Positions 22,801 to 34,224 of a DNA stretch of 64,000 bases are shown here, piece by piece. A program made the translations under genes and the position numbers. The stretch lies in NCBI GenBank assembly GCA_963680875.1, contig OY804584.1, forward strand, positions 94,260,031 through 94,324,030, in the 5' to 3' direction. The stretch comes from Bathymodiolus brooksi (taxonomy: Eukaryota; Mollusca; Bivalvia; Mytilida; Modiolidae). Each line of letters starts with the position of its first letter. Position 1 is the stretch's first letter. The notes below the pieces were generated by a model. That model had not been told where the DNA came from. It was given only the letters and a program-made list of their open reading frames with translations, and did not search any database.

Positions 22801-23735
22801 TCATAAAGGATATGTTCTGTATGCGATCTTCCATTTGCATGCACAGTTCCAGCCAGATATGCCTTGTCATTGTCAAGATCATAGGCATATTTCAATAGAC
22901 CCTGCAAACATAAACAATATGCTATTAATACAGTATGTCTCACTTGAACAGGAAACATGATTAAAATCCACCTGTGATGTTAATCTATTGTCAAAACTCT
23001 CCATTATTTTTAAGGAATGGAGAGTTATTGTTCTCTTTGTGCATTTAAGGTCCCACAAGGGGCAAACAATTTACTACTTTGTACTTTAGATACTATACAT
23101 AGACTTTTTTTTGCTACAATATTAATAATTAATAAAATTAATGAAGTACAATGGTGGATTTTAAGTTGGAGAATGTCCTCGTATCTCTCCATTCCTTAAA
23201 AACAATGGGCCTCGGCTCCATTATGTTTAAGGAATGGAGAGTTACTTGCACATTCTCCTATACGTAAATAATGTCACAGATTGGTTTTTTGTCAAGATTA
23301 TTGGCATAATTCAATAGACACTCAAAACTATATAGGTTGACCCTCTGTTGAGCCCCTTTGGTTTATTTGCCCTCAAAGACTTTTATATTATTTGGCTTTC
23401 CAATCATTTGAGTGTGAGCGTACCCGATGAAGGTTGTTCCAGAAACCGTCATGCGCCCTAACTTAGATATCTATCTTTTTATTAACATATGTGTATAAAC
23501 TGAACCAAGAAATAACGGGGATCTATGTAAACAGTTTGATAATAAGGAAACCTGGTAGACTTTGAAGCAACATATAAAAGTTAGAAATACATACCGAGAT
23601 AGCATAGCCTCGACCGTTGATAATCTTTGCAATTGATATACCCTGCAGTCCTTCCATTTGTCTTGGGAAACAACAGGAATATGCATACTGTGCCCCAAGG
23701 GCAATGCAGAGGGTCAAGAACAGTAGCTTAAACAT
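19867..23735 (-). CDS. Ependymin-related secreted protein, copy A (3 exons)
   Basis: Exons on the minus strand: 23735-23595 (47 codons), 22901-22791 (37) and 20127-19867 (87), all phase 0. Exon 1 encodes a signal peptide (MFKLLFLTLCIALGAQYAYS) followed by CCFPRQMEG, the Cys-x-Pro-x-Gln-x-Glu-Gly start of mature ependymins. Exon 3 holds Cys124 (VDNC), a YLGLTLRITNSTVFDVPGPC segment matching the conserved LGIKDPSVFxPPxxC region, Cys161 and an N-glycosylation site at Asn151. Splice sites: exon 1 donor GTATGT, exon 2 acceptor TTTGCAG and donor GTAAGT, exon 3 acceptor ACAGAG (two AGs in tandem; the second keeps frame). Exon 3 ends AAG|GCAAGT, a GC donor; without splicing it reads 30 more codons to a stop at 19774. 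The final exon is therefore unsure. Members of this family are secreted, calcium- and lipid-binding proteins. Copy B: 44866-49445. Confidence 0.82.
20165..20300 (+). repeat. SINE R3 head inside ependymin intron 2
   Basis: ATCGTGGCCGCGAACTTATG, GTAGTTGGATTTACCTGTAC and an AAAGTTGTGTGCTTTATTCC piece form the tRNA-like head of R3. The same insertion sits at 45170-45310 in block B, so it predates the duplication. Confidence 0.6.
21180..21760 (+). repeat. R1 fragment and R2 copy inside ependymin intron 2
   Basis: R1 fragment at about 21186-21310 (ACAGACAACACAATGGCTAA). R2 at about 21560-21760 has CTCCTGCTGTTTGTAGGAGG, GTGGTGTCCAACACATATTG, one CGTCTTGTGTACCC unit and ATTGCCCCTTCGGTATTCTC. The homologous R2 of block B (46740-47560) has its central part expanded into a 42-bp minisatellite. 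Confidence 0.65.
22245..22790 (-). repeat. 32-bp tandem array made of the exon 2 splice-donor region, block A
   Basis: About 17 units; on the minus strand each reads close to TTTACGACTATGCTAAC|GTAAGTGAATATTTC. The first unit is the real end of ependymin exon 2 (TATGATTATGCTAAC, then donor GTAAGT). The array therefore repeats the last codons (YDYAN) and the donor downstream of the true site. At least seven further units keep GTAAGT exactly. The block B counterpart is at 48397-48768. Confidence 0.85.
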
Positions 23736-23780
23736 GATCAAGTATGTAATGACAAGTGGCGGTAAACTACATCGCTTTAA

Positions 23781-23798
23781 TATTTTATTTATTATACG
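23781..23798 (-). promoter_or_regulatory. Candidate TATA-like element, ependymin A
   Basis: Minus-strand TATAATAAATAAAATA lies about 50-60 bases upstream of ATG 23735. The equivalent place in copy B reads TATATAAAATA, a better TATA box. Position and conservation are the only support. Confidence 0.3.
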
Positions 23799-23899
23799 TG
23801 ACCTTGGGGTACAGGAAAACACGTGTTGTAGGACGGAACAACATACTTTAAATATACATAGTGCATGTACATGTAACATCGCAATTACAATTTAACTGC

Positions 23900-25700
23900 G
23901 CTTTAATTTATCGTTTTTTTACGATGAAAGTGATTAAGAATTTCTGCATAAATTAAATTATATGAAACTTTTATGGCAGGGTTGGTCATTTACTCACACG
24001 TGGTAAACACTTTTATGACCGGGTTATTTCACTAAGAGGGGAGGTTTGTACCCATCAAACTAGGTAAACCCCGCTACATTTTATTGAGGCACAAGTACCA
24101 AGACAGGAAAGTGAGAGGTCATGTTAGGGGATTTTGAATTATGACCGTGGAGTGTTTAAAAATTGCCTTCGCTTGATGGACGGATTTGACAATTGCTGAG
24201 TTTAACTCTTCAGATAAGACTTCGTCTCCGAAAAATAATACGACACGATATAACTGAAATATTGTTGAAAGTGGCATTAAATACCATAAACCTAATTCGA
24301 AAAGTAACGTTTCGGTCTTTTATTCTCCTAGGAAATTCAAACTAGATTTGCATTGGTCTCTTGCTAATGGGTAATTACAGAGTTAAAGACAATATTGAAT
24401 ACACTAGTCTCCAACCACCCACCCACATCCGCTGCCTGGATGATTAATAAGATTGATATGACACAATCTGCATTTAAGATACTAAACCAATGTATTAGTC
24501 TGGCATACGATATATTTAGTGGTCTACAGCCAGAATTATAGTAAGATAGAGCTTGTTTTTTTAACCCACATTTTAAATCGACATGATATATATTTACTCT
24601 TCCTAACGCAAAAGTTTGTATATGTATAATACTAGTTTTACAACGGAGAGCCGCTGATATTAACGATCGTTTAAATGTTACACAAAACTATCAGGAGATC
24701 AAATAAGGAAATAATGGTCAGTTTTGTCATAAACACAATCCGGTCCTTTCCTCATTAATGACATCACTGTCTTTATAACAAGAGTAACACAACGGATACA
24801 GCTGTTTGCCCTTCCGGAGCACTCCCGGTGTTTAGAGGAGTTGATGTTACTCAGTCTTTCGTTTTCTGTGTAGTGTTTTGTAGATCATTGTCTGTCCGTT
24901 TTCTTTTGGCCAATGCACTGACTGTCCGTCTTCGATGTGTGGTTTCTGATTACCCCTTTGCTATCTTCAAATCTTTCCGGAACCAATATTTAATTCACAT
25001 TATCATCTGTTTCATCTTTAATGTTTCTCTTTTATTACTTATAATACACAAAACTCTTTTATTGTTACCTCCACCGCACCACCACACGCCTTTATTTCAG
25101 TGATGTCGTCTCATGTTGTATATGCAACTGTGAATTGCTGAATAAAGATTACAGTAAATGTGTGTTTACACACACATTTCAAACCAAGTTAGACACGGGA
25201 ATCTTACAGTTGAAAAATTATAGAGATGGTGTTATCTTCACCTGTTATTCACGTGATTTCCACGGGTGCCAATCAAAGTAACGTTTTGGCTGTCAGCGTA
25301 TATGCAACTGTGAATTTCGGAATGAAGATTACAGTAACTGTGTGCTTAATTATAGAGATGGGGTTAATTGTCTGCACCTGCTTTCCACGAGGTTTTCCAC
25401 GGGTGCCACTCAAAGCAGCCTTTTGGCTGTCAGCGTCAGCGTCAAGATTAAATAAACACTACAAATAGAAAATAAAATGATTTAAGATTATCTCAATGTT
25501 TATTAAAAAGATATATTATACATCGAGCGGTTTGTAGTGGGGTTCGTGTTGCTTGATCTTTAGTTTTCTGGGTAAAGTTTTGTAGATCGTCATTTTTCTT
25601 TTCGCCATTGTGTTGTTTGTCCTTCGATTACGCCTTCTGATAACCACTTTGATATCTTAAAACTTTACTTCCAAAATTCAATACCAAAACCGTAGAAAGA
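23900..25700. repeat. Gene-poor repeats: R6, R3, two reverse R1, small duplication
   Basis: R6 at 23985-24140 (CACTAAGAGGGGAGGTTTGT, CCAAGACAGGAAAGTGAGAG). SINE R3 tail at 24170-24290 (ATATAACTGAAATATTGTTG). Reverse R1 copies at 24719-24975 and 25535-25670. Between them 25115-25220 and 25290-25395 form a tandem duplication (GTATATGCAACTGTGAATT, TTCCACGGGTGCCA). The small + frames in this stretch (24828-25103, 25226-25468) cross these repeats and are not supported as genes. Confidence 0.6.
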
Positions 25701-26091
25701 GGCAAACATCGATACTTCTAACACACACATATATGATCGCTCACTTTCATGTCTTCGTACAGGCATTTAAATAAGAAAATGGCGGAGCTGAATTAGTTTG
25801 TTCTTTGTTTTATTATGTTTCGATTTTTTTCAGGTGGTGGTCTTCTTAATAAAAGTGAGTTTCTCAACATACAACCTGAAGGTCTAAGGTTAAATACACA
25901 AACTCTTTGTTTATGGTTCATGGGTTGATAAAATTAAACATTACGTGTGTATTGTTATTGTTAGAGACAATAATATGAAAAACAAAAAATACCACAATAT
26001 CGGACACGATATGATTGAAATAATATGAGACAGGCAACCTGTTTGAAGGACGAAGTCCTAAAATTTCAATAATACGATGATCCGTACACGT

Positions 26092-26905
26092 TAGCCTCAC
26101 CGGACGCAATTACGAACAATTTCGATAATATTGACCGTGGCAATTTGATAATAAATTTGACCAAATTGATGAAGCTGATTGCATGTTCATATTTCAGATT
26201 AAACACCAATATTGCTTTTGAATCATAGCCCATATATTATTCAATACATTGTTGCGGGTTTTAACTTGGAACAGATTTTCATGACCCCGTTCTAGTCACT
26301 CTGTGACCTAGATCCGGACACAATTTCGAACATCATAATAAACTTTCTAGTGTAAATTATTTAATGACAACTGTTAAAATTGAAAGAGCATTCATTCATT
26401 TACGTTCACATATCTATTTGTATATAATACACATGACATAAAAACCTTTCCTTTATTCATACCATAAATGTGTGCCAGTTTGCATTCGGAATTCCTTGGA
26501 CTCTTCAATGAATAAGGTACCTCACGGATTTTGACATTTTGGGATAGATCAAGGTAAGGAAAATGTATTATATTGACTGTTTTTGTTTTAATTTCAATGT
26601 GTTCTACATATGCATAGAACCAGGAGATCATATTCTTTCCAATTACAGGCATAAGATAACAAAATATGCGTACCTCAATGAATTTTAGCGATAGATTCCA
26701 AATGCAATTGTCGATCGTTTTCTGTTTACAAATATGAAAACCCGTCGTCTGCAACATTCAACAACTGCGCATGAATAATTTTCTCCCAAACACGAGTAAT
26801 TTAGCGGGGTATCTATTTATAAAAGCATTTTTTTAATTCATGTTTTGAAGGAACAATTAGGGGACATACTTTTTATTTCGTTCGTAATTGCGTCCGGTGA
26901 GGCTA
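26092..26905. mobile_element. ~814-bp element with perfect 26-bp inverted ends
   Basis: TAGCCTCACCGGACGCAATT followed by ACGAAC at 26092-26117 recurs as an exact reverse complement at 26880-26905. The interior has one minus-strand frame of 121 codons (26757-26392) with no recognisable domain. No target-site duplication is obvious, so this may be a non-autonomous DNA transposon or the remnant of a larger inverted structure. CGAAGTCC/GGACTTCG motifs occur outside both ends (26050 and 27275). Confidence 0.6.
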
Positions 26906-27629
26906 TTATCTTTTATTTTGAATGAATGGTGTAGCCGATTTGTTATGGCGTTCATTTTACCTACGCCGCTCTTCCATCGGTAAACTGACGAGTTCTGTCC
27001 CCTGGCTCGTACCTCGGCCATATCCATTAGATTGAGACAGGCAATTGTCAGTCTATTCCATCGGGAGTTTCGTAGGAAAAGATTTTTTTATTAGAATTTT
27101 ATTAAAAGTTTATTTCGATTTTGCATAGAGTAAATAATCAAAGAATTGGGAATTTTTCATTGAAATAGATTTCTTTTGCGTTTCTAAATTATCAATTGAT
27201 CTATTTTTTAAACTTCCGGTGAGCAGATTCTTGGCTATCAATATAGAAGAAAAAATCGGAGAGCTTACCGTTAGAAGGACTTCGTCCTTTATTAATAAAA
27301 GTGGTGTTTAACGGTCGAAAACAATATTTATCACATATTCATAAGTAATAACGTCAATTTTGCCCATACGTAAACACGGGAAGTGCCACAGCGATATCTG
27401 CCATCGGGGCAAAACTCTGATAACACGATATCAAGCCTTTCGTGAGCCCAATGACGTCACTTCCGCCCAACTGTTAATTGTCGTTTGGAAAATGTCGACG
27501 TTCAGCGAGGAAAGATTTGTTGGTGTTTCGGAAGCAGAATCCTCAACCGATATCGATCACTCATATTCATAAGTTTGGTGTCTGTGTGGGAAGTTATTTT
27601 TTTTTTTAATTCAATGTTGAAATATGTGA
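26906..27629. other. Gene-free stretch
   Basis: The overlapping + frames at 27360-27739 lack family features and run into the hairpin that follows. Small CGATATC-containing palindromic motifs occur around 27390-27435. Confidence 0.4.
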
Positions 27630-27742
27630 TAAATAGATTAATGCATGCCCTTTTTCATATCAGGACTGTTATCATCCCTTGGCCGATATCGGTCTCTCGG
27701 GATGATAACAGTCTTGATATGGCAAAGGGCATGCATTAATCT
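27630..27742. repeat. Hairpin element with 46-bp near-perfect arms
   Basis: ATAGATTAATGCATGCCCTT through GACTGTTATCATCCC (27630-27676) pairs with 27696-27742 with two or three mismatches. The roughly 20-base loop contains GGCCGATATCGG, itself palindromic. There is no coding content. Confidence 0.8.
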
Positions 27743-30454
27743 ATAAGTAGTACACTTCGTGCTGGACGTTAATTGTACTCTTATGTTAGTGGGGATTTCC
27801 ACTGATTGCACAGGTAAATGTAATTCCAGAAGTCACACGATTGCGGTCTTACAGCCATTTAATTCTTGGGTGATATTTAGTTATATTATACTTTATGCAA
27901 ATTTCTTTGATAATTCGGCAATTTCATTGGTAAATGTAGATGTGGTATTTTTCTCTAACTTTTCTTAAGCCCGCCCACCAAAGCAGATAGTAGTATTGCA
28001 AGGATATACCACATCCCGCAATACCACCCTCCACAATACCACCCTCCGAAGGGCATTCAGTATAATATAAAACATACTGCCTTTGGTTGAGGGTGCTACG
28101 GTAGATTACCACACTCAAGAAAAAAATTGTATGTTTAAAATAACAAACCAATATTATGAATTAATATATAATGTTGCGACATTTAATATCAGGATGTATT
28201 ACGTGTAAACTGGTAGAAAGTGTAATGCAACGAGTTTAAGTTATAGCATACGTGACGGGAAAGATGTTATGACATTCGTCACAGGAAGGAAACTATCTAC
28301 TCTTTTAAAACGTATAATTTGTATATTAAACCTGCCTTAAATGCATATATATAAATATAGCTTATGTACGTTTATATTTTGTTATACAATTTTCTACTGT
28401 AAACGCCCTATGTGCATACAAACCAATTTGAAGGATTTAATAATAATCTAAGGATTGGTTTATTGATTAAATATGTTCATAATACATGTATTAGTATTAT
28501 TGTGTTGCTGGTTTTTTTTTTTGTTTTTTTTTTGTTTGTTTGTTTTTTTTTATTTTTAAATGGAAACAATTTCAACATACACAATGCTTTCCCTGCTTGT
28601 ACGAAACTTTCAAAAATACCGCACGGGATAAGCGGGTCTCTCCTGTTAGTTGAATACTACACTATGAACATATAATATAATACTAATGCACTCTATGATT
28701 CTCTGATCCTATCCATCATCTCCTCGTTCATTGGTGGAAATAGAAAAATCCAGCCATGTCAGATCAATACCTCATTTTAACGTACATGATTTAACATTTG
28801 CGAACCTTTTCTCCTCATTAACATAATTGAAATACATGTATATCAATTGCAGTGTAATCTCTTTACTTACATCTATTGTTTGCAAAGATGATCTCAAAGA
28901 GATTGTTGTTTACATGACGTTTCACAAGAATCAAGTATTATGGAAACTGGTTGCAGAAAAAAACGAGAAATACCGATCGAACCGAATAGATACTAACGTT
29001 CATCTTTATTTAAGTAATGATAATGGAGTGTATCTTAAATTATTTAAAACATGAATTTAATCAAGTTAAAAAAATCAATAATATAAAAAAGCGCACTTAA
29101 TTTACTGAAATATTGCTGATAACTGATTTGTGGCTGAATCATAATAATTTATTTCCGAGGGTATCATCCGCCAAGTAGTAAGTGCTTCGGCATTGACGTG
29201 ATTTAGTAGATATATTTATATTTGAACTTTACACTTCGTAAATATACTTTAGAGAACACCACAAAGATCATGGACATCCCAGAGACACGGGTACCATACA
29301 GAACACGAAACAGAGAGAAGACAAACAACATTTAAAAAAAACCACAGAAACTAAAACCGATGAGCAATGTTGACCCCTAAAATGTAATGTATTAAAGCTA
29401 AGGCCCATCTCCACCAGGTATAGGCTATCCTGGTTAAGCCCTTTGGTTTTCAAAGTCCCAAAGACTTGATTATTCAGATTTCCCACCTTTTACCTGGCGA
29501 AGGTTATTACTGAAATGTGTCGTGTTCCAACAATTAGATATCTGCCTATTTATTGTAAGTATCACGACACAAACAAAAACATACCGATGTCGAAATACCA
29601 GTTTTATTTATAACCTTCCAGAGTGACATTCCTCCTAGACATTCTACATCAGGAATATGCCTGCTCGGAACCAAATGCAATACAAACAATTAGTCAATAG
29701 AAAGCAACAATGTGCAGTTTAATCATTTATATGCTTCTTATGACACCTGTCGTGTTACTCATATACATAGTGAAGTCTGGTAAACACCGCCACTTTCTAC
29801 TGAAATACCTATACCAAGCCAAGAGAGTGAGAGGTCATGTTTATATAACAATGCGTCTAAGGGATATCGATCTTGACGATTAAATAATTATATTTAGGAA
29901 TCGTTCTGACGGTGTAGCATGTGTTGTTTTTCATTTTACGAATCACATTTAATGTAATGAAAATCGCTAAATGCACTTTGAATGTTAAAATTCCACGTCC
30001 AACCATCATATTTGTGTTTGTATCATTTTATATAAAAATTGTATTGTTTTCATTTTCAATACGTGAATGTTTTTCCACCTGTAACTTACGTCATTAGTAC
30101 GGGAAATCGATGTGTTATTATGTCAAATAAGGGTAATAACAAAATTACCGAACTCCGAACATCAAGGTCATTGATATATCACGATATTATGCCCATGTAT
30201 ATACATTATTCTTAATGACGATTTATTATTTATTAATGCCAAAAATAGTCGTACACCTGCTTAGAAACCAACAGATGGCATAGCTTCTGAATAACACGTA
30301 GATTGTGTTATATCTTATGTCGATCGAGTCAGATACAAAATAAAAGTACATCTTAGGAGTGTTAGATTGATTGTTGTTGAATGCCAAGTGAACACTTGTT
30401 AAGCCAATTTTACTTTAAACAGTAAAATAAGTTAAGACAATGTTGAAGGGGTGT
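27743..30454. other. Gene-free AT-rich stretch with R5 and R6 copies
   Basis: Around 27780-27860 is a SINE R3 head fragment. 28500-28560 is a T-rich tract. R5 is at 29160-29550 (ATCATCCGCCAAGTAGTAAG, AAAGTCCCAAAGACTTGATT). R6 is at 29755-29930. A fragment of the ACCGAACTCCGAAC repeat is at 30120-30160. No frame has protein-like features. Confidence 0.5.
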
Positions 30455-30540
30455 CTGATTTGTACTAGACCAGCACGCTACCAACAGTGCTAGCTCACCG
30501 AAACAACGGTCTACGGGTAGATGTATAGCTCCGTATGGAC
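30455..30540 (-). repeat. SINE R4 end fragment, reverse
   Basis: TGTACTAGACCAGCACGCTA, then ACAGTGCTAGCTCA and GTCTACGGGTAGA. This is the reverse complement of the 3' part of the SINE at 63765-64000 (TCTACCCGCGGAC, GAGCTAGCACT, GTTGGTCTAGTAC). Confidence 0.6.
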
Positions 30541-30939
30541 ATATGTTGACATTTGTGAAGACATTATATCTACGTCTTCAATATATCTACAATAATTACG
30601 TGTTCTTGCTAAATATACACAAACAAATAAAATTATTTTATGTAATTTTCATTGCTAAATATTTGTACTTGTAGAAGGTGATGTGTATAATGGTGACAGT
30701 GCTGGTATTTGAATGTGGTAGATCCTGCATTTGATCCTAATATTAATTTTTAAAGGAACGAAAATAAGCTAAAGATGTTTATTCAATGCAAAAACATTCT
30801 TCACATAAAGCGATGTCTATCCATGTGAACAAGAAACAAGTAACATTTGTTTTCATTTTCACAACCACATGAACGTAATAAAAACGTAGATTTCTACTTC
30901 AGTGCGCTCGCCGCATTTCTAGAATAACCTTTGTCAATG

Positions 30940-31250
30940 AAAGCGGCATTTGCGGTAGTGCCTACCGACACAATTTGTGGGCGGAACTTATCATAAAAAA
31001 TCCCCATTGACATGAACAGCTTATTTATGAAACTGTATCTCGCATGACGTGATTTTTGTAGTTTTGACACTGATGAAGAATATTATTTTTAATAAGACTG
31101 AAAGTTTCGTAGGAAGGAACACTAGTAACAATGCCTGTCAAATATTGTTCTCCAAAAGTAACCGTGAAACTATGTATCATTGATTTTTCATCCTCAAGAT
31201 AACCGTCTTCAAAATAATGAACAATCTGAATGTTTGCTGCGCCCATAGCT
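30940..31250 (-). repeat. R7 dispersed repeat with 73-codon frame
   Basis: On the minus strand it encodes MGAANIQIVHYFEDGYLEDE, then SFTVTFGEQYLTGIVTSVPS and ETFSLIKNNI, before a stop at 31025. The same DNA, diverged and with broken frame, is at 50936-51290 on the plus strand (GGGCGGAGCAAACATTCAGA, CACTAGTGTTCCTCCCTACG). It may be a gene-derived fragment carried by a transposon; I do not recognise the protein. Confidence 0.55.
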
Positions 31251-32224
31251 ATTTATACCCCCAGTCCCGGTTTAAGTTCTTAGCCAAAAGATTGAAAAGC
31301 TTAACAATTTGGGAGCAAGTAAACCCAATACCGGATGAAATTAGATAATAAACACCGTTTTAGCAATAAGAGTAGAACACTGAATGATCAGCATTAAGTG
31401 TAAAACCACTAACTCATTTCTTTAGCATTTTCTACTAAATGTGTGGGTTTGTTTTCAATCCTACCTGGCAATTTCGTCTGAAGTTTAACCTTTCCATGAC
31501 TATATATTTTCTAAAACGTACGTAATTCCTCTACGTTCTCTCAAGATGTCATGCCATGATTTAACATATTGTAGTGAAATGCCAGGCTATAGAACAATTC
31601 CTACTCTAAAATTGACACCGTTATCACCTGCAATTCAGTATGTATAGGTCATACATCTATCCCTCTATAAAGGTGCAAAAATACAATTCAATCCAATCAA
31701 ATAATCCTGATATTTTGACCTTTAATTACCAATTTTAATGATGCCATTCAATTTAATATTTTTCCAAAAACATACAAAGCGACAAATACTGTTTTTAGAC
31801 TACTGTTCTAAGCTCTGATTGGTTAAATTAATGTTTCAATGCCATTACTCAGGTCCATAAATACACAGAATTAATACTTCTATATATCCCCATGATATAA
31901 AAATAGGATCGAGTTTCTCCGCCGTGGGGTATAATCCTTCCACAGCTTGTGTACGAGGATGAACAGTTAATGAGATTTGCCTCGTATTTGGAAAATACCA
32001 AGCAAAATGAGCAATTTGTCAGCTTTATTATGGCGAAAACAAATTAACTATAGATGTTACGATGTAGTCCGCTTAATACTTACACGCTTATGTGGATTTT
32101 CATAGTGTTATATCAATGAAACAACATTCCATATGTTGCTCCATTTGAACATATTTTCCTAATTCCAAGCCAACCAAGCGTTGTACTTACTCTTTAAAGC
32201 TATGTCCTTAGTGGAGAAGCGAGC
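31251..32224. other. No gene seen
   Basis: Short R5-like piece near 31290-31350 (GGGAGCAAGTAAACCC) and a SINE-like fragment near 31960-32060 (GAGCAATTTGTCAGCTTTAT). The remainder shows nothing recognisable. Confidence 0.4.
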
Positions 32225-32385
32225 ACCTAGGTTGACTCATGGTTTTTGATTGGGTCCGTGTTGCTCATCTGTTTTCCATGTTGTGTTTTTTGCTTTGTTT
32301 CTCTTCATCATGTGTCTTGTGTACTCAATGTTACCAGTGTCTCTGGATTGTCCATTCTTAATTTCACCTTTGGTTTTCTCTAACG
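32225..32385 (+). repeat. R2 repeat, R1/R2 intermediate form
   Basis: GAGCACCTAGGTTGACTCAT and TTGGGTCCGTGTTGCTCATC resemble reverse R1. ATGTTACCAGTGTCTCTGGA and CACCTTTGGTTTTCTCTAAC are the R2 3' end. This copy ties the two families together. Confidence 0.6.
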
Positions 32386-32825
32386 TTTTCTTATAGTCGT
32401 TGGTTTGACCCGACCGGAGCTCGAATCCACGGTCTATCCCACTGCGCTTGATATATAAAAGTCAAATGGCTTGATAACGTACCTGATTAAATATTGATTA
32501 TTTTATTGTTGTTTTAAATCAAGTGAAATCATTCAGTAGCAATTTTTTCTTTACAAACAATAAATAATATTGGTAAGAATATGAAATTGGGAAAAGTCAG
32601 TGTTCGCCTTGCAACAGACCACGTACAACCACTCTAAGCAATGCCATTCCACATGTAGTAGGCGATGCATGTTTTGTTACTTGTTAATGTTAATAAATGT
32701 CATCTGAAGATTTAATCAACATTGTATGGCATTGACACTTAAGACATCATTCATAATTTTATCTTAAAGGCCATTGATACATCGATGCTACATGTAACAC
32801 GTACTTTATAGATATTAATCCAACA

Positions 32826-33310
32826 GAATTGTGACAAACAAACAAACAAGGGTGATTTCAAGCAAGAACATTCCAATATGATATTATTATGTGATGATTT
32901 CCGTATTGGCATAGTTATTAGTTCCTGTGTAGATATATTGACCTGAGACTACCCAAGGACTACTAACTTGGTCAATACGGAAATCATCACGTAATGATAT
33001 ACATTTTTGTATTTAGTAAATAACGAAAGAAGTTTTCATAGCGAAAGGAGTTTTCAACGAGACCATCTATCATTTCTTCTCCGTTTTGTTTTGTTTCTTT
33101 CTTTCGTTTCCTTTTCTTTTTGTCTCATCAAACGTCTCAGTTTTATAGATGATTCGTAAGTAAAATCTAGAGAGAATCCCGAACACCAATATTGGTCGGA
33201 TCAAAGTCGGACAATGCGAGAATAAAATCCGTATTGGCAGAGTTGTACTAATTGTGACAAACAAACAACCAAGGGTCATTTCAAGCTAGAACATATTAAT
33301 ACACGTTAAT
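32826..33310. repeat. Inverted repeat flanked by a direct repeat
   Basis: ATGTGATGATTTCCGTATTG (within 32879-32910) pairs with its complement at 32969-33001. Outside, ATTGTGACAAACAAACAA and AGGGTGATTTCAAGCAAGAA (32826-32870) recur directly at 33250-33300. This nested arrangement suggests a foldback inserted into, or duplicated with, its flank. The T-rich minus-strand frame (33279-33070) is spurious. Confidence 0.6.
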
Positions 33311-33349
33311 ATTTTGTATACATGATTTGATGTAAATATTATATGATTG

Positions 33350-33610
33350 CCTCGCTGGTGGAATGGTTAGCGGGCTCGCATTGAATGCGGTAGATAGTGG
33401 GTTGGAGCCCCGATCGGATCAAAATAAAGAATATGCTACTGGTATTTGCTGATCGTGCGATAATCAGGCATGATTTATGAATAAGAGCAAAGACTAGATT
33501 GCCCGGAATGAAGATAATGTGCCCCAGTGGAGCCACATGTCTGTCATGTTGACTGTTGTTTCAATGTGCTTGCTAGTACTATCAAAATCGACTAGTTAGA
33601 CTAGTGCAAA
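33350..33610 (+). repeat. tRNA-derived SINE (R4), near full length
   Basis: The head has an A-box-like TGGAATGGTTAGCGGGC and a B-box-like GGGTTGGAGCCCC, spaced as in a tRNA. The body carries GCCCGGAATGAAGATAATGT, CCCAGTGGAGCCACATGTCT and GACTGTTGTTTCAATG. It shares the body with 63765-64000. It is not a real tRNA gene: no acceptor-stem pairing continues past the B box. Confidence 0.7.
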
Positions 33611-34224
33611 GCGAATATCATTAGTATTTCATTGAATTTAATCGCGCCGTAACATATCTGAAAAATTGTTCAATTTTTGGCGTAATCTAACAATCACTCA
33701 CTCACTATATATATTATGGGTTTCCGTCTTCAATTCCAAAGACTTGGGAATAACATGAAACATTTTCCCTATTTGTGTGAGTGTTGATTGACATATTTGA
33801 ACTTTTCCAATTTCATCTAATAAAATGAAGAAAAAAAACAACCTTTAAAATACATCTACACGACTATCGTCGCTTGATATAGACACCTCAATAAAAAGTG
33901 ACCGGGCAAAACTAGTCTTGTGGACTCAAGCCATCCCTCTGAGTATGATGATGCATACATGCAAGTGTTTTCTACATGTGAGCATAATGTAGACCCCTAC
34001 ATGAATATGGACGAGCAGTGGTGTTATACAGGAGAGCTGAGTTCTTCTATGGTAATTTATGAATATTTTCTCAAATGAGAATGGATCTTTTCCTTTTTTA
34101 CATAGATTTTCTTCTTTTCCTTATCACTGACAATACTTTTAGCGGACTTGACTATACGAGTTACACGACAGGTGTCTTATAAGAAGCCCATTTTTTTATC
34201 TTCATGTGTTAATAGTTTCATTTG
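33611..34224. other. R6 copy and unassigned sequence
   Basis: Reverse R6 at about 33840-33990 (CTCAATAAAAAGTGACCGGG). 34060-34180 (GAGAATGGATCTTTTCCTTT...ACGACAGGTGTCTTATAAGA) is similar to 36430-36560. No gene is visible. Confidence 0.45.

Noticed and set aside
26392..26757. 121-codon minus-strand frame as a gene
   Set aside because: No domain, no signal or membrane segment, no conserved copy in block B; it lies inside a TIR-bounded element and is kept only as part of that.
33350..33425. tRNA gene
   Set aside because: A and B boxes are present, but the cloverleaf does not close and SINE R4 body follows directly; the same holds for 46023 and 63765.
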